DNA of 64,000 bases from Pseudomonas fluorescens (GTDB lineage: Bacteria > Pseudomonadota > Gammaproteobacteria > Pseudomonadales > Pseudomonadaceae). The position numbers were made by a program, and so were the translations under genes. The notes beneath the pieces were generated by a model. It saw nothing but the letters and a program-made list of their open reading frames with translations, had not been told where the DNA came from and did not search any database. The first letter of the stretch is position 1. Each line of letters begins with the position of its first letter. Where the stretch lies: assembly GCF_019212185.1 (NCBI RefSeq), contig NZ_CP078138.1, positions 3,764,501-3,828,500 on the forward strand, in the 5' to 3' direction. Positions 33,289-43,043 of this stretch are shown here, one piece after another.

Positions 33289-34482
33289 ATGATCTACGAC
33301 TACTGCATCATCGGCGGCGGCATCGTCGGCCTCGCCACCGCCATGGCCCTGCTGGAGCGACAGCCTGGCGCGTCGCTGCTGATCCTGGAGAAGGAAAACG
33401 TCCTCGCCCGGCACCAGACCGGCCACAACAGCGGCGTGATCCATGCCGGCATCTACTACGCGCCGGGCAGCCTCAAGGCCGATCTGTGCAAGCGTGGCGC
33501 CCAGGCGACGAAGGACTTCTGCACCGAACACAAAATCAAGTTTGAGGTCTGTGGCAAGCTGCTGGTGGCCTCGACGCCGCTGGAAGTCGAGCGCATGCAT
33601 GCCCTGCATGAGCGCTCGAAGCAGAACGGCCTGAAGGTCGAACAGCTGGACGCCACTGAACTGCGTCGCCGCGAGCCGAATATCGTCGGCCTCGGCGGCT
33701 TGTTCCTCGATGCCACCGGGATCGTCGATTACAAACAGGTGTGCCAGGCCATGGCCCGGGTGATCGAAGCCGCAGGCGGCGAAATCTGCCTGCAGACCAC
33801 CATCACCGCGATCCAGGAAAGCACCGATCAGGTCACCATCAGCAGCCATGACCGCGTGTGGCAAGCCCGGCAACTGGTGGCCTGCGCCGGCCTGCAGTCC
33901 GATCGACTGGCGGCCATGGCCGGGGTCAAAATCGATCACCAGATCATTCCGTTTCGCGGCGAATACTTCCGCCTGCCCGCCAGCAAGAACCAGATCGTCA
34001 ATCACCTGATCTACCCGATCCCCGACCCGGAACTGCCGTTCCTCGGCGTGCACCTGACGCGGATGATCGACGGCAGCGTCACCGTCGGCCCCAACGCCGT
34101 ACTGGGCCTGGGCCGGGAGAACTACAACAAGTTTTCGATCAACTGGCGCGACGTCGCCGAGTACGCGCGCTTCCCCGGTTTCTGGAAAACCATCTGGAAC
34201 AATCTCGGTTCCGGCACCACGGAAATGAAGAACTCCCTGTTCAAGCGCGGCTACCTGGAACAGTGCCGCAAGTACTGCCCATCACTGCAAGTCGACGACC
34301 TGCTGCCGTACGAGGCCGGGATCCGCGCCCAGGCGGTGATGCGCGACGGCACCCTGGTCCACGACTTCCTGTTCGCCGAGACCCCACGCATGGTCCACGT
34401 CTGCAACGCCCCCTCGCCGGCCGCGACCTCGGCCATTCCCATCGGCCAGATGATTGCCCAGAGGATCTTCAACGCCCGCTGA
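33289..34482 (+). CDS. lhgO: L-2-hydroxyglutarate oxidase/dehydrogenase
   Basis: 397 residues of the DAO-type FAD fold. N-terminal YCIIGGGIVGLATAMALLE holds the FAD motif; HQTGHNSGVIHAGIYYAPGS and RGEYFRLP are typical of LhgO/YgaF. The end has IRAQAVMRDGTLVHDF and CNAPSPAATSAIPIG, conserved in this family. It oxidises L-2-hydroxyglutarate to 2-oxoglutarate at the membrane, passing electrons to quinone. L-2-hydroxyglutarate arises from glutarate (CsiD reaction) during lysine breakdown. The csiD gene is not in this window. It is followed by an MFS transporter in the same direction after 66 bases. Confidence 0.92.
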   Translation: MIYDYCIIGGGIVGLATAMALLERQPGASLLILEKENVLARHQTGHNSGVIHAGIYYAPGSLKADLCKRGAQATKDFCTEHKIKFEVCGKLLVASTPLEVERMHALHERSKQNGLKVEQLDATELRRREPNIVGLGGLFLDATGIVDYKQVCQAMARVIEAAGGEICLQTTITAIQESTDQVTISSHDRVWQARQLVACAGLQSDRLAAMAGVKIDHQIIPFRGEYFRLPASKNQIVNHLIYPIPDPELPFLGVHLTRMIDGSVTVGPNAVLGLGRENYNKFSINWRDVAEYARFPGFWKTIWNNLGSGTTEMKNSLFKRGYLEQCRKYCPSLQVDDLLPYEAGIRAQAVMRDGTLVHDFLFAETPRMVHVCNAPSPAATSAIPIGQMIAQRIFNAR

Positions 34483-34548
34483 ACCCTGCTGCACGGGTGC
34501 CCGACACCCACTTGAAAATAACTACAAAGACCCACAAGGAACTCTCTG

Positions 34549-35877
34549 ATGTCGGTACATCACGCGGCTCCGACCGCCCACGAAACTCCGCAACAAAAGC
34601 AAAAACGCCTGCGCAAGGTCGCGGCGGCGACGATTTTCGGCTCGATGCTGGAGTGGTACGACTTTTACCTGTACGCCACCATGGCGGCGATCGTGTTCTC
34701 GAAGATTTTCTTCGACCCCAGCAACCCTGCCGTTGCCTCGTTGCTGGCGTTCTCGACCTTCGCCATTGGCTTTATCGCCCGCCCGTTTGGCGGCATTCTG
34801 TTCGGCTACCTGGGTGACCGCTTCGGCCGCAAACAGGTGCTGGTGATCACCTTCTGCATGATGGGCGTGTGCACCACGTTGATCGGCCTGATCCCCAGCT
34901 ATGCCTCGATCGGCATCTGGGCGCCGATCATTCTGGTCTTCGTGCGGATCATCCAGGGCCTGGGGGCCGGCGCCGAACTGTCCGGCGCGGCGGTGACCTC
35001 CTACGAGCACGCCAGTGAAGGCAAGCGCGGCAGCCAGGGTGCCTGGCCGGCGCTAGGGCTCAACCTAGGCCTGCTGCTGTCGTCACTGACGGTCTATGCC
35101 CTGACCATGAACGGCAACGATTTCCTGCTGGCCGGCGGCTGGCGCATCCCGTTCATCTGCAGCATCGTGCTGGTGGGTGTCGGCCTGTGGGTGCGTCGCA
35201 GCATCCCGGAAACCCCACAGTTCGAGAAACTCGACAGCACCCCGGAAAAACCCCAGGTGTCGCCGCTCAAGCTGCTGTTCAAAAACGATCTGAAGGGCCT
35301 GGCCGTGGTGCTGTTCGTCGCCATCGGCTACAACGCCCTGAGCTACATTTTCAAGACCTTCTCCCTGGCCTATCTGACCCAGTTCAAGGGCGTCGAAGCC
35401 CACGTCACCTCGCTGTCGGTGACCATTGCCAGCCTGGTGGCGATTGTCGCGGTGCCGTGCTTCGGCTGGCTGTGTGACAAATGGAGCAGCAAGCAGGTGT
35501 TGATGCTCGGTGGCGTGCTGTCGGCGCTGTTTGCCTACCCGTTCCTGAGCCTGCTGAACACCGGCGAGCCGATGATGATTTACCTGGCCATCGCCATTGG
35601 CACCGGGATCCTCGCGCCGATGATGTTTGCCCCTCAGGGTTCGTTCCTCAGCCGCCAGTTCCCGACCCAGACCCGCTCTTCGGGTTTCGGCACCGGGCGC
35701 GAAATCGGCACGGCGATTGCCGGTGGCCTGGCGCCCCTCGGCGGCCTCGCTCTGGTGGCCAACTCGGCGACCCACTCCACCGACGGCGTGGGCTTGATCC
35801 TGCTGATTTCCGGGGTGCTGGTGGTGGTATTCGCGTTTTTTGACCAGGGCCGCAAGCACTCCAGCTTCAAGAACTGA
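34549..35877 (+). CDS. MFS transporter, metabolite:H+ symporter (MHS) type
   Basis: 442 residues with about 12 membrane helices. The start FGSMLEWYDFYLYATMAA and the loop FGYLGDRFGRKQVLV are signatures of the MHS group that includes KgtP, ShiA and ProP; EHASEGKRGSQGAWP is the second family motif. Its place after lhgO suggests uptake of a dicarboxylate such as L-2-hydroxyglutarate, glutarate or 2-oxoglutarate; this is inference. AAGGA precedes the ATG. Confidence 0.9.
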   Translation: MSVHHAAPTAHETPQQKQKRLRKVAAATIFGSMLEWYDFYLYATMAAIVFSKIFFDPSNPAVASLLAFSTFAIGFIARPFGGILFGYLGDRFGRKQVLVITFCMMGVCTTLIGLIPSYASIGIWAPIILVFVRIIQGLGAGAELSGAAVTSYEHASEGKRGSQGAWPALGLNLGLLLSSLTVYALTMNGNDFLLAGGWRIPFICSIVLVGVGLWVRRSIPETPQFEKLDSTPEKPQVSPLKLLFKNDLKGLAVVLFVAIGYNALSYIFKTFSLAYLTQFKGVEAHVTSLSVTIASLVAIVAVPCFGWLCDKWSSKQVLMLGGVLSALFAYPFLSLLNTGEPMMIYLAIAIGTGILAPMMFAPQGSFLSRQFPTQTRSSGFGTGREIGTAIAGGLAPLGGLALVANSATHSTDGVGLILLISGVLVVVFAFFDQGRKHSSFKN

Positions 35878-35895
35878 CTCGCCGCACCTGCGCGG

Positions 35896-35941
35896 GAGCC
35901 CGCCAATGGGCTCTCGCCGACCGCCGCAATGGCGTTTATTT
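35896..35941 (+). terminator. Probable terminator region after the MFS gene
   Basis: GAGCCC (35896-35901) pairs with GGGCTC (35908-35913), and a second short stem GCC-GCAAT-GGC with TTTATTT follows at 35923-35941. The second has the T-rich tail expected of a terminator although its stem is short. The gap to the MoxR gene is 178 bases and holds its promoter. Confidence 0.5.
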
Positions 35942-36055
35942 GCAGATTTTGCCCGGTGCCGTTAGTCGCCGAGGGCCCGGATAGATTAAAGTAGCAGCCC
36001 CCGACCGGGCGCGTTACGGCAAGACAGCCCGGCCCTCTTCCAGGAACACACGACG

Positions 36056-37015
<960 letters not shown>

Positions 37016-37020
37016 GCCCG

Positions 37021-37962
37021 ATGAACACACCGCCCGCGGAACCCGGCATGCGCGTCAGCCTCTCGGAACTGATCGAGATGCGCCATCGCGTGCGCGAAGT
37101 GCAGCTGTTTTCCACCCCCAGCCAGCGCAGCCCGTTGATTGGCCTGCACCACTCCAAGCTGCGCGGTCGCGGTGTCGACTTCGATCAGGTGCGGGTCTAT
37201 CAGGCCGGCGACGACGTGCGCACCATCGATTGGCGGGTGACCGCACGCACCCAGGAACCCCACACCAAACTCTTTCATGAAGAGCGCGAACGGCCGATCT
37301 TCATCATGGTCGAGCAAAGCCGCCGGCTGTTTTTCGGCTCGGGGCTGATGTTCAAATCGGTGATCGCCGCCCAGGCTGCGAGCCTGATCGGCTGGGCCGC
37401 CCTGGGGCATAACGACCGAGTGGGCGGGCTGGTCTACGGCGACAACGAGCACTACGAAATCAAGCCGCGACGCAGCAAGCAGAGCCTGTTGCAACTGCTC
37501 AACCGCCTGGTGCGGGTCAACCAGTCGCTCAACACCGAGAGCGAACCGGCTGCCGACGACCTTGGCCTGGCCCTGCGCCGCGCTCGGGAGGTACTGCGTC
37601 CAGGCAGCCTGGTGATCGTGATTTGCGACGAGCGCGCCCTGTCGGATGGCGCCGAACAACAACTTAGCCTGCTGTCGCGGCATTGCGACCTGTTGTTGCT
37701 GCCGCTCTCCGATCCACTGGACCACGCCCTGCCCGCCGCCGGCCTGCTGCGCTTTGCCGAACGTGGCGCGCAACTGGAACTCGACACCCTGAATTTCGAG
37801 TTGCGCCAAGCCTATCGCGCCCAGGCCGAAGCCCGTATTGCCCGCTGGGAGTTGCTGGCGCAAAAGCTGCGGGTGCTGCTAATGCCCTTGAGCACGCAGA
37901 GCGAAATGGTCGAGCAACTGCGCGAGTACCTGAACCCGCAACGCCCGGTCAAAAGCCAATGA
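37021..37962 (+). CDS. DUF58 domain protein
   Basis: 313 residues from the ATG 5 bases after the MoxR stop. It has the DUF58 core VRVYQAGDDVRTIDWRVTAR and a VWA-like second half (SLVIVICDERALS). Unlike many DUF58 proteins it lacks N-terminal membrane segments, so it is probably cytoplasmic or peripheral. The role in MoxR systems is not well known; it may be the adaptor between the ATPase and membrane VWA proteins. The stop overlaps the next start (ATGA). Confidence 0.9.
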   Translation: MNTPPAEPGMRVSLSELIEMRHRVREVQLFSTPSQRSPLIGLHHSKLRGRGVDFDQVRVYQAGDDVRTIDWRVTARTQEPHTKLFHEERERPIFIMVEQSRRLFFGSGLMFKSVIAAQAASLIGWAALGHNDRVGGLVYGDNEHYEIKPRRSKQSLLQLLNRLVRVNQSLNTESEPAADDLGLALRRAREVLRPGSLVIVICDERALSDGAEQQLSLLSRHCDLLLLPLSDPLDHALPAAGLLRFAERGAQLELDTLNFELRQAYRAQAEARIARWELLAQKLRVLLMPLSTQSEMVEQLREYLNPQRPVKSQ

Positions 37963-38453
37963 ACGGCCTCGAGCAACTGCAACCGCTGATGAGCCCGCCG
38001 CCCATCCCGTTCTGGCCGCCGGCGCCCGGCTGGTGGCTGCTGCTGATCCTGTTGCCGCTGCTCGGCTTCGGCCTGTGGAAACTGCGGCGGTTTATCCCGA
38101 TCAAGCGGCGCGTGGTGCGCGCCGAACAGCCGCTGGACCCGTTGCGGGTGGCGGCCTTGGCGGAGCTGGCACAGATGCCCAAACCCTACGACGGTGCGCC
38201 AGCCGGGGCCTGGCTGCAGCAACTCAACGGCCTGCTCAAGCGCCTGTGCCGCAATGACTATCCCTACAGCCAGAGCCACACCCTCAATGGCCGCAAGTGG
38301 CTGGCCTTCCTCGATAATCGCTGCCCGGCAGCGGGCCTGACGCGCTGGATGATCCTGGTTGAGGGCGCCTACAAGCCGGAATGCAAACTCGATGACAAGG
38401 CCATCGCCGGCCTGACCCAGGCCGTCGACACCTGGATCCGCAAACATGTTTGA
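37959..38453 (+). CDS. DUF4381 membrane protein of the MoxR/Bat operon
   Basis: 164 residues. A single membrane segment at about 24-43 (GWWLLLILLPLLGFGLWKLR) follows a Pro-rich N-terminus; the rest is a soluble helical region with the conserved GRKWLAFLD. The length and position, between DUF58 and the first VWA protein, fit DUF4381. It overlaps both neighbours (ATGA with the DUF58 gene, 8 bases with the VWA gene). Confidence 0.85.
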   Translation: MNGLEQLQPLMSPPPIPFWPPAPGWWLLLILLPLLGFGLWKLRRFIPIKRRVVRAEQPLDPLRVAALAELAQMPKPYDGAPAGAWLQQLNGLLKRLCRNDYPYSQSHTLNGRKWLAFLDNRCPAAGLTRWMILVEGAYKPECKLDDKAIAGLTQAVDTWIRKHV

Positions 38454-39522
38454 ATTTGCCTGGCCGTGGATCTTCGCCTTGCTGCCGCTGCCGTGGCTGA
38501 TGCGCATCCTGCTGCCCGCCGCCGACAGTGGCGAGCCGGCGCTCAAGGTCAGTTTCCTCGGCGACCTTGAACAGCTCGCCCGCCGTCGTGCCAGGGCCAA
38601 TCTGCCGACCTGGCGTCAGCAGGCGCCATTCATCCTGCTCTGGCTCCTGCTGCTGACGGCTGCCGCTCGTCCGCAATGGCTCGGCGAACCGCTGCCGATT
38701 GCCGCCAGCGGTCGCGACTTGCTGGTGGCGGTAGATGTCTCGGGTTCGATGGATTTTCCCGACATGCAGTGGCAAGGCGAAGACGTCAGCCGCCTGACCC
38801 TGGTCCAGCACCTGCTGGGCGATTTTCTGGAACAGCGCGACGGTGACCGCGTGGGTCTGATCCTATTCGGCAGCCAGGCCTACCTGCAGGCGCCGCTGAC
38901 CTTCGACCGGCGCACCGTGCGCATCTGGCTCGATGAAGCGCGGATCGGCATCGCCGGCAAGAACACCGCCATTGGTGATGCCATCGGCCTCGCGCTGAAG
39001 CGCTTGCGCCAGCGTCCGGCACAGAGCCGGGTGCTGGTTCTGGTCACCGACGGCGCCAACAACGGCGGCGAAATCGCGCCGCTGACGGCGGCCAGGCTGG
39101 CGGCCGAGGAAGGCGTGAAGATATACCCGATTGGTATCGGCGCCGATCCCGAGCAGAGCGGTTCCCTGGGTTTTCTCGGCGTCAACCCGAGCCTGGATCT
39201 TGATGAGCCGGCACTCAAGGACATCGCCGAGGTCACCGGCGGCCGCTACTTCCGCGCCCGCGACGGCGCCGAGCTGGAAGAGATCCGCCAGACCCTCGAT
39301 CAACTGGAACCGGTCAACCAACAGCCGACCCAGGCCCGTCCGGCACAGGCCCTGTATAGCTGGCCGCTGGCCGCCGCGCTGCTGATGAGCCTGTTGCTGG
39401 TGGTGCGCGAGCGCTGGCCGAACAACCCGGTGCAACGCCTGCTCAGCCGCTCGCATTTCCTCCAGCAACACCCTGACTGGCGCGAACGCCTGAAACGCCT
39501 GCGGCTGCGGAGGCGTCGATGA
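38446..39522 (+). CDS. VWA domain membrane protein, BatA-like
   Basis: 358 residues. Two N-terminal membrane segments, a VWA domain of about residues 90-300 and a C-terminal membrane segment (WPLAAALLMSLLLVV). The metal site (MIDAS) is complete: DVSGS at 97-101 and the later LVTDGANNGG, so it should bind Mg and a partner protein. BatA-type proteins face the periplasm and are thought to work in envelope stress or complex assembly with MoxR. It overlaps the next gene by four bases (ATGA). Confidence 0.93.
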   Translation: MFEFAWPWIFALLPLPWLMRILLPAADSGEPALKVSFLGDLEQLARRRARANLPTWRQQAPFILLWLLLLTAAARPQWLGEPLPIAASGRDLLVAVDVSGSMDFPDMQWQGEDVSRLTLVQHLLGDFLEQRDGDRVGLILFGSQAYLQAPLTFDRRTVRIWLDEARIGIAGKNTAIGDAIGLALKRLRQRPAQSRVLVLVTDGANNGGEIAPLTAARLAAEEGVKIYPIGIGADPEQSGSLGFLGVNPSLDLDEPALKDIAEVTGGRYFRARDGAELEEIRQTLDQLEPVNQQPTQARPAQALYSWPLAAALLMSLLLVVRERWPNNPVQRLLSRSHFLQQHPDWRERLKRLRLRRRR

Positions 39523-41294
39523 TCGATCTCTGGCCCCATTGGTTCCGTCCGTTCTGGCTGCTGTTGCTGCCGCTGCTCGGCTGGCTGCTGTGGCAACTCT
39601 GGCACCGGCAAAAGCGCGCCGGGCGCTGGCAGATGATCCTGCCGCCAGCCTTTCACGCAGCCCTGCTGCAGGGCGGCAGTGGCCGCGAAAGCAAGGCGCC
39701 GTGGATTGTCCTCGGCCTGGCCTGGCTCCTGGCGCTGCTGGCATTGCTCGGTCCTGGCTGGGATCGGGTCGAGCAAACCGCGCAAAAACCCGCCGATCCG
39801 CTGGTGGTGCTGCTCGAACTGACCCCGGAAATGCTCGCCACCGATGTTGCGCCGACGCGCCTGGAACAAGCGCGGCGCAAGCTGCTCGACCTGCTGCAGA
39901 GCCGCAGCGACGCGCAGACTGCGATTGTCGTGTACGCCGGCAGCGCCCACACCCTGGTGCCGCTGTCGGATGACCTGGCCACCAGCCGTAACCTGCTCGA
40001 AGCCCTCAAGCCCTCGATCATGCCCGAGGCCGGGCACCGTGCCGACCTCGCCGTGACCAAGGCGCTGACCCTGCTCGAACGCGGCGCCCTCGGCCAGGGG
40101 CGGATCCTGCTGATTGGCTCGTCCCTCAGCGAGCAGGAACGCCTGGGCATTCGCCAGGCTTTGCGCGGTCAGGCACCACAGTGGTTAATGTTGGGTATCG
40201 GCACCGCTCAAGGCGCACCGGTCACCGCCGAAGACGGCAGCTTTCTCAAGGATGCCCAGGGCGCCATTCTCGTGCCGCGCCTCGACAGCCCGAGCCTTAA
40301 GGCCTTCGCCAATGAACTGAGCGGGCGCTATCGCCAGGCCCGGGTCGACGACAGCGACCTGCGCGGCCTCGGCCTGTTCGATGCCCCCCACAGCGTGCGC
40401 GAGGATGGCCAGACCCTGCGCCTGGACACCTGGGCCGACCAGGGTTACTGGCTGTTGCTGCCACTGTTGCTGCTGGCGGCATGCGCCGGGCGGCGTGGCT
40501 GGCTGCTGTGCCTGCCGTTGTTGTGCCTGCTGCCGCAACCGAGCTACGCCTTCGAATTTAACGACCTGTGGCTGCGCGCCGATCAGCAGGGCCTGCGCCT
40601 GCTCAAGGAAAAACAACCGCTGGCCGCCGCCGAGCACTTCGCAGATCCGCAATGGCAAGGTGTGGCACTCTATGAGGCCGGCCAGTATGCGGCGGCCGCC
40701 GAGCGCTTCGCCCAGGGCAGCGACGCCCGCGCCCACTACAATCGCGGTAATGCGCTGGCCCGCAGCGGCGAACTGGAGGCTGCCCTGGACGCCTACGATC
40801 AGGCCCTGGAATTGCAACCCGACCTGCGTCCGGCGCTGACCAACAAAGCCCTGGTCGAGGCCCTGCTCAAGCAGAGCAAGCCGCAACCGCCCGCTGAGGA
40901 GCCGCCGGCCGAAGAGCAGCCTGCGCAAACCGCCGAGCAAGCCACGCCACCCGGCCCGACCAGCGAAGCGCCCGGCAGTGAAACACCGCCGCACGAGGGT
41001 CAGACCGAGCCTGGCGAGCCAGCCGTCGCCCACGAAAGCGACACCCCGGCGGATCAACCCGGCGCAACCGACAAGCCACCGCAGCCGGGCAATAATGAAG
41101 TCCCCGGCAGTGAATTGGGCGACGAGCAGACCACCGTGCCGCCGATCAGCGACGCCGATGTCGACCTCGATGGCGAACACCGCGAAGCTCTTGAACAATG
41201 GTTGCGCAAGATCCCCGATCAACCGGGTGAACTGCTCAGGCGCAAATTCTGGTACGAACAGCAGCAACATCAGGATCAGGGAAAAACTCGATGA
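39519..41294 (+). CDS. VWA-TPR fusion membrane protein, BatB/BatC-like, with altered metal site
   Basis: 591 residues. Membrane segments near the N-terminus (about 10-27 and 61-80), a VWA domain (about 94-290), a pair of membrane segments near 306-345, then TPR repeats (about 370-450: ALYEAGQYAAAAERF, AHYNRGNALARSGELEAAL) and a Pro/Glu-rich tail. The VWA metal site that should read DxSxS reads ELTPE (100-104), so the usual Mg ligands are absent although the following MLATDVAPTRLEQAR matches BatB. It combines what are two separate proteins (BatB and BatC) in other bacteria. Confidence 0.9.
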   Translation: MIDLWPHWFRPFWLLLLPLLGWLLWQLWHRQKRAGRWQMILPPAFHAALLQGGSGRESKAPWIVLGLAWLLALLALLGPGWDRVEQTAQKPADPLVVLLELTPEMLATDVAPTRLEQARRKLLDLLQSRSDAQTAIVVYAGSAHTLVPLSDDLATSRNLLEALKPSIMPEAGHRADLAVTKALTLLERGALGQGRILLIGSSLSEQERLGIRQALRGQAPQWLMLGIGTAQGAPVTAEDGSFLKDAQGAILVPRLDSPSLKAFANELSGRYRQARVDDSDLRGLGLFDAPHSVREDGQTLRLDTWADQGYWLLLPLLLLAACAGRRGWLLCLPLLCLLPQPSYAFEFNDLWLRADQQGLRLLKEKQPLAAAEHFADPQWQGVALYEAGQYAAAAERFAQGSDARAHYNRGNALARSGELEAALDAYDQALELQPDLRPALTNKALVEALLKQSKPQPPAEEPPAEEQPAQTAEQATPPGPTSEAPGSETPPHEGQTEPGEPAVAHESDTPADQPGATDKPPQPGNNEVPGSELGDEQTTVPPISDADVDLDGEHREALEQWLRKIPDQPGELLRRKFWYEQQQHQDQGKTR

Positions 41295-42916
41295 CCCGCT
41301 TCACCGCATTCTCGCTCAGCCTGCTGCTCTGGACTATCAATGCCCAGGCTGCCGGGCTGGGCGCCAGCGTCGATCGCAGCCAGCTGAGCGCCGGCGAAAC
41401 GGTCGAGCTGACTCTGGAATCCAGCGATGTCACGCTGTTCGGCAAGCCCGACCTGAGCAGCCTCGACCCGCTGTTCGAGGTGCGTGGCACGCGCCAGGTC
41501 AATCAACCCACGACCCTCAATGGCGAAACCCAGGCCACCACCCGCTGGATCATCACCCTGCTGCCCAAACAGACCGGGACCGTGGTCATTCCAGCGCTGC
41601 AACTGGGGGAATTCAGCAGCGAACCGATCGAACTGCAAGTCGCCCCCGAGCAGGCTCAGGAGACCCCGAGCACCCTGACGCCGGTGTTCATCGAAGCCAG
41701 TATCGACCAGGACAGCGTGTACGTGCAGGCCCAGGCCATCCTGACCTTGCGCATCTACCACTCGGTGTCGCTGTACGATGACAGCAGTGTCACGCCCTTG
41801 CAGATGGCCGATGCCCGCGTCGAACAGCTGGGCGAGTCGCGCACCTATGAAAAACTGATCAACGACGTGCGTCATGGCGTGATCGAAGTACGCTATGCGA
41901 TCTATCCGCAACACAGCGGCGTGCTGAACATTCCATCCCAGGTGTTCACCGCGACCCTGGTCGACACCCAGTCCGGCCAGGCGCCGAAGTCGGGTAAGTT
42001 GCTGCGCATCACTTCCGCCGAAGCCCGCCTCAACGTCAAGGCCAAGCCGGCTGACTATCCAGCCGACACCCCTTGGTTGCCGGCGCGCAGCCTGACCCTG
42101 GGCGAGAACTGGAGCCCGGAACCTGACCGCAGCCAGGTCGGCGATTCGCTGACCCGCAGCCTGACCCTTAAGGCCGAAGGCCTGGCCAGTTCGCAATTGC
42201 CGCCCTTGCCGGCGACTGACGTCAATGGCCTGCGGCGTTATCCCGACCAGCCACAAATGAGCAACCAGAACACTGATCATGGCTTGATCGGCAGCCGTGA
42301 AGACCGCGAAGCGCTGGTGCCGACACGCAGCGGCACTATCGAGTTGCCGGCGGTGGAAGTGGTCTGGTGGAACACCCAGGAAGATCACCTGGAGCGCAGC
42401 AGCCTGCCGGCGCGCACCCTGCACATCCTCAACAACCCGAGCCTGATGGTGGACACGCCAGCGGGTAACGCCACCGCGCAAAACGCGGTGGACAGCGAGG
42501 AACTCTGGTACTGGAAACTCGCCACGTTGATCCTCGCCTGCACCACCGCACTGGGCTTCGGCCTTTGGTGGCGAGCGCGCTGGCAACCGGCGATCCTGCG
42601 CGCCGCGCAAACCGGCCCGAGCCCGCGCACGGTGCTCGACGACCTCAAGCGCGCCAGCCTGGCCAACGACCCGCAAGCCACCCGCCAGGCCCTCGACGCC
42701 TGGGCCCGTCAACAACCGGAAACCCTGGCCGACATGGCCGCGCGCTTCGTGCCATTGTCCGATGCGCTGGATGGCCTGAACGGCGCGCTGTACAGCGAAA
42801 GCGGGCAGTATTGGCAAGGCGAAGAGCTGTGGCGCGCAATCCGCGCCATCCCCACCGCCGAAGGGGTCCAGGCGCCACAGGGCGACAGCAGTTTGCCGCC
42901 GCTTTATCCCAAATAA
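41291..42916 (+). CDS. BatD/oxygen-tolerance-like protein
   Basis: 541 residues with a signal peptide (NAQAAG), repeated immunoglobulin-like beta domains in the periplasm, and a C-terminal membrane segment (about 413-430, LATLILACTTALGFGLWW) followed by a short cytoplasmic tail. The phrases LSAGETVELTLESSD and IRYAIYPQHSG-like segments are typical of the BatD family. It closes the MoxR operon; overlap of four bases with the previous gene. Its presumed role is periplasmic, with the VWA proteins. Confidence 0.88.
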   Translation: MTRFTAFSLSLLLWTINAQAAGLGASVDRSQLSAGETVELTLESSDVTLFGKPDLSSLDPLFEVRGTRQVNQPTTLNGETQATTRWIITLLPKQTGTVVIPALQLGEFSSEPIELQVAPEQAQETPSTLTPVFIEASIDQDSVYVQAQAILTLRIYHSVSLYDDSSVTPLQMADARVEQLGESRTYEKLINDVRHGVIEVRYAIYPQHSGVLNIPSQVFTATLVDTQSGQAPKSGKLLRITSAEARLNVKAKPADYPADTPWLPARSLTLGENWSPEPDRSQVGDSLTRSLTLKAEGLASSQLPPLPATDVNGLRRYPDQPQMSNQNTDHGLIGSREDREALVPTRSGTIELPAVEVVWWNTQEDHLERSSLPARTLHILNNPSLMVDTPAGNATAQNAVDSEELWYWKLATLILACTTALGFGLWWRARWQPAILRAAQTGPSPRTVLDDLKRASLANDPQATRQALDAWARQQPETLADMAARFVPLSDALDGLNGALYSESGQYWQGEELWRAIRAIPTAEGVQAPQGDSSLPPLYPK

Positions 42917-42938
42917 TCACCGCCACCCTGACAATCTT

Positions 42939-42960
42939 CGCGAGCAGGCTCACTCCCACA
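42939..42960. repeat. Single REP fragment
   Basis: CGCGAGCAGGCTCACTCCCA is a Pseudomonas REP half without a visible partner. It lies in the 127-base gap between the BatD gene and sbcD. Confidence 0.6.
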
Positions 42961-43043
42961 GGGATCTGCGGTGAATGCAAACATTGTGATCGACCGAAGG
43001 CTGCCCATACAGCGCACCCTTCATGAATTCAACGGAGTCCGCC

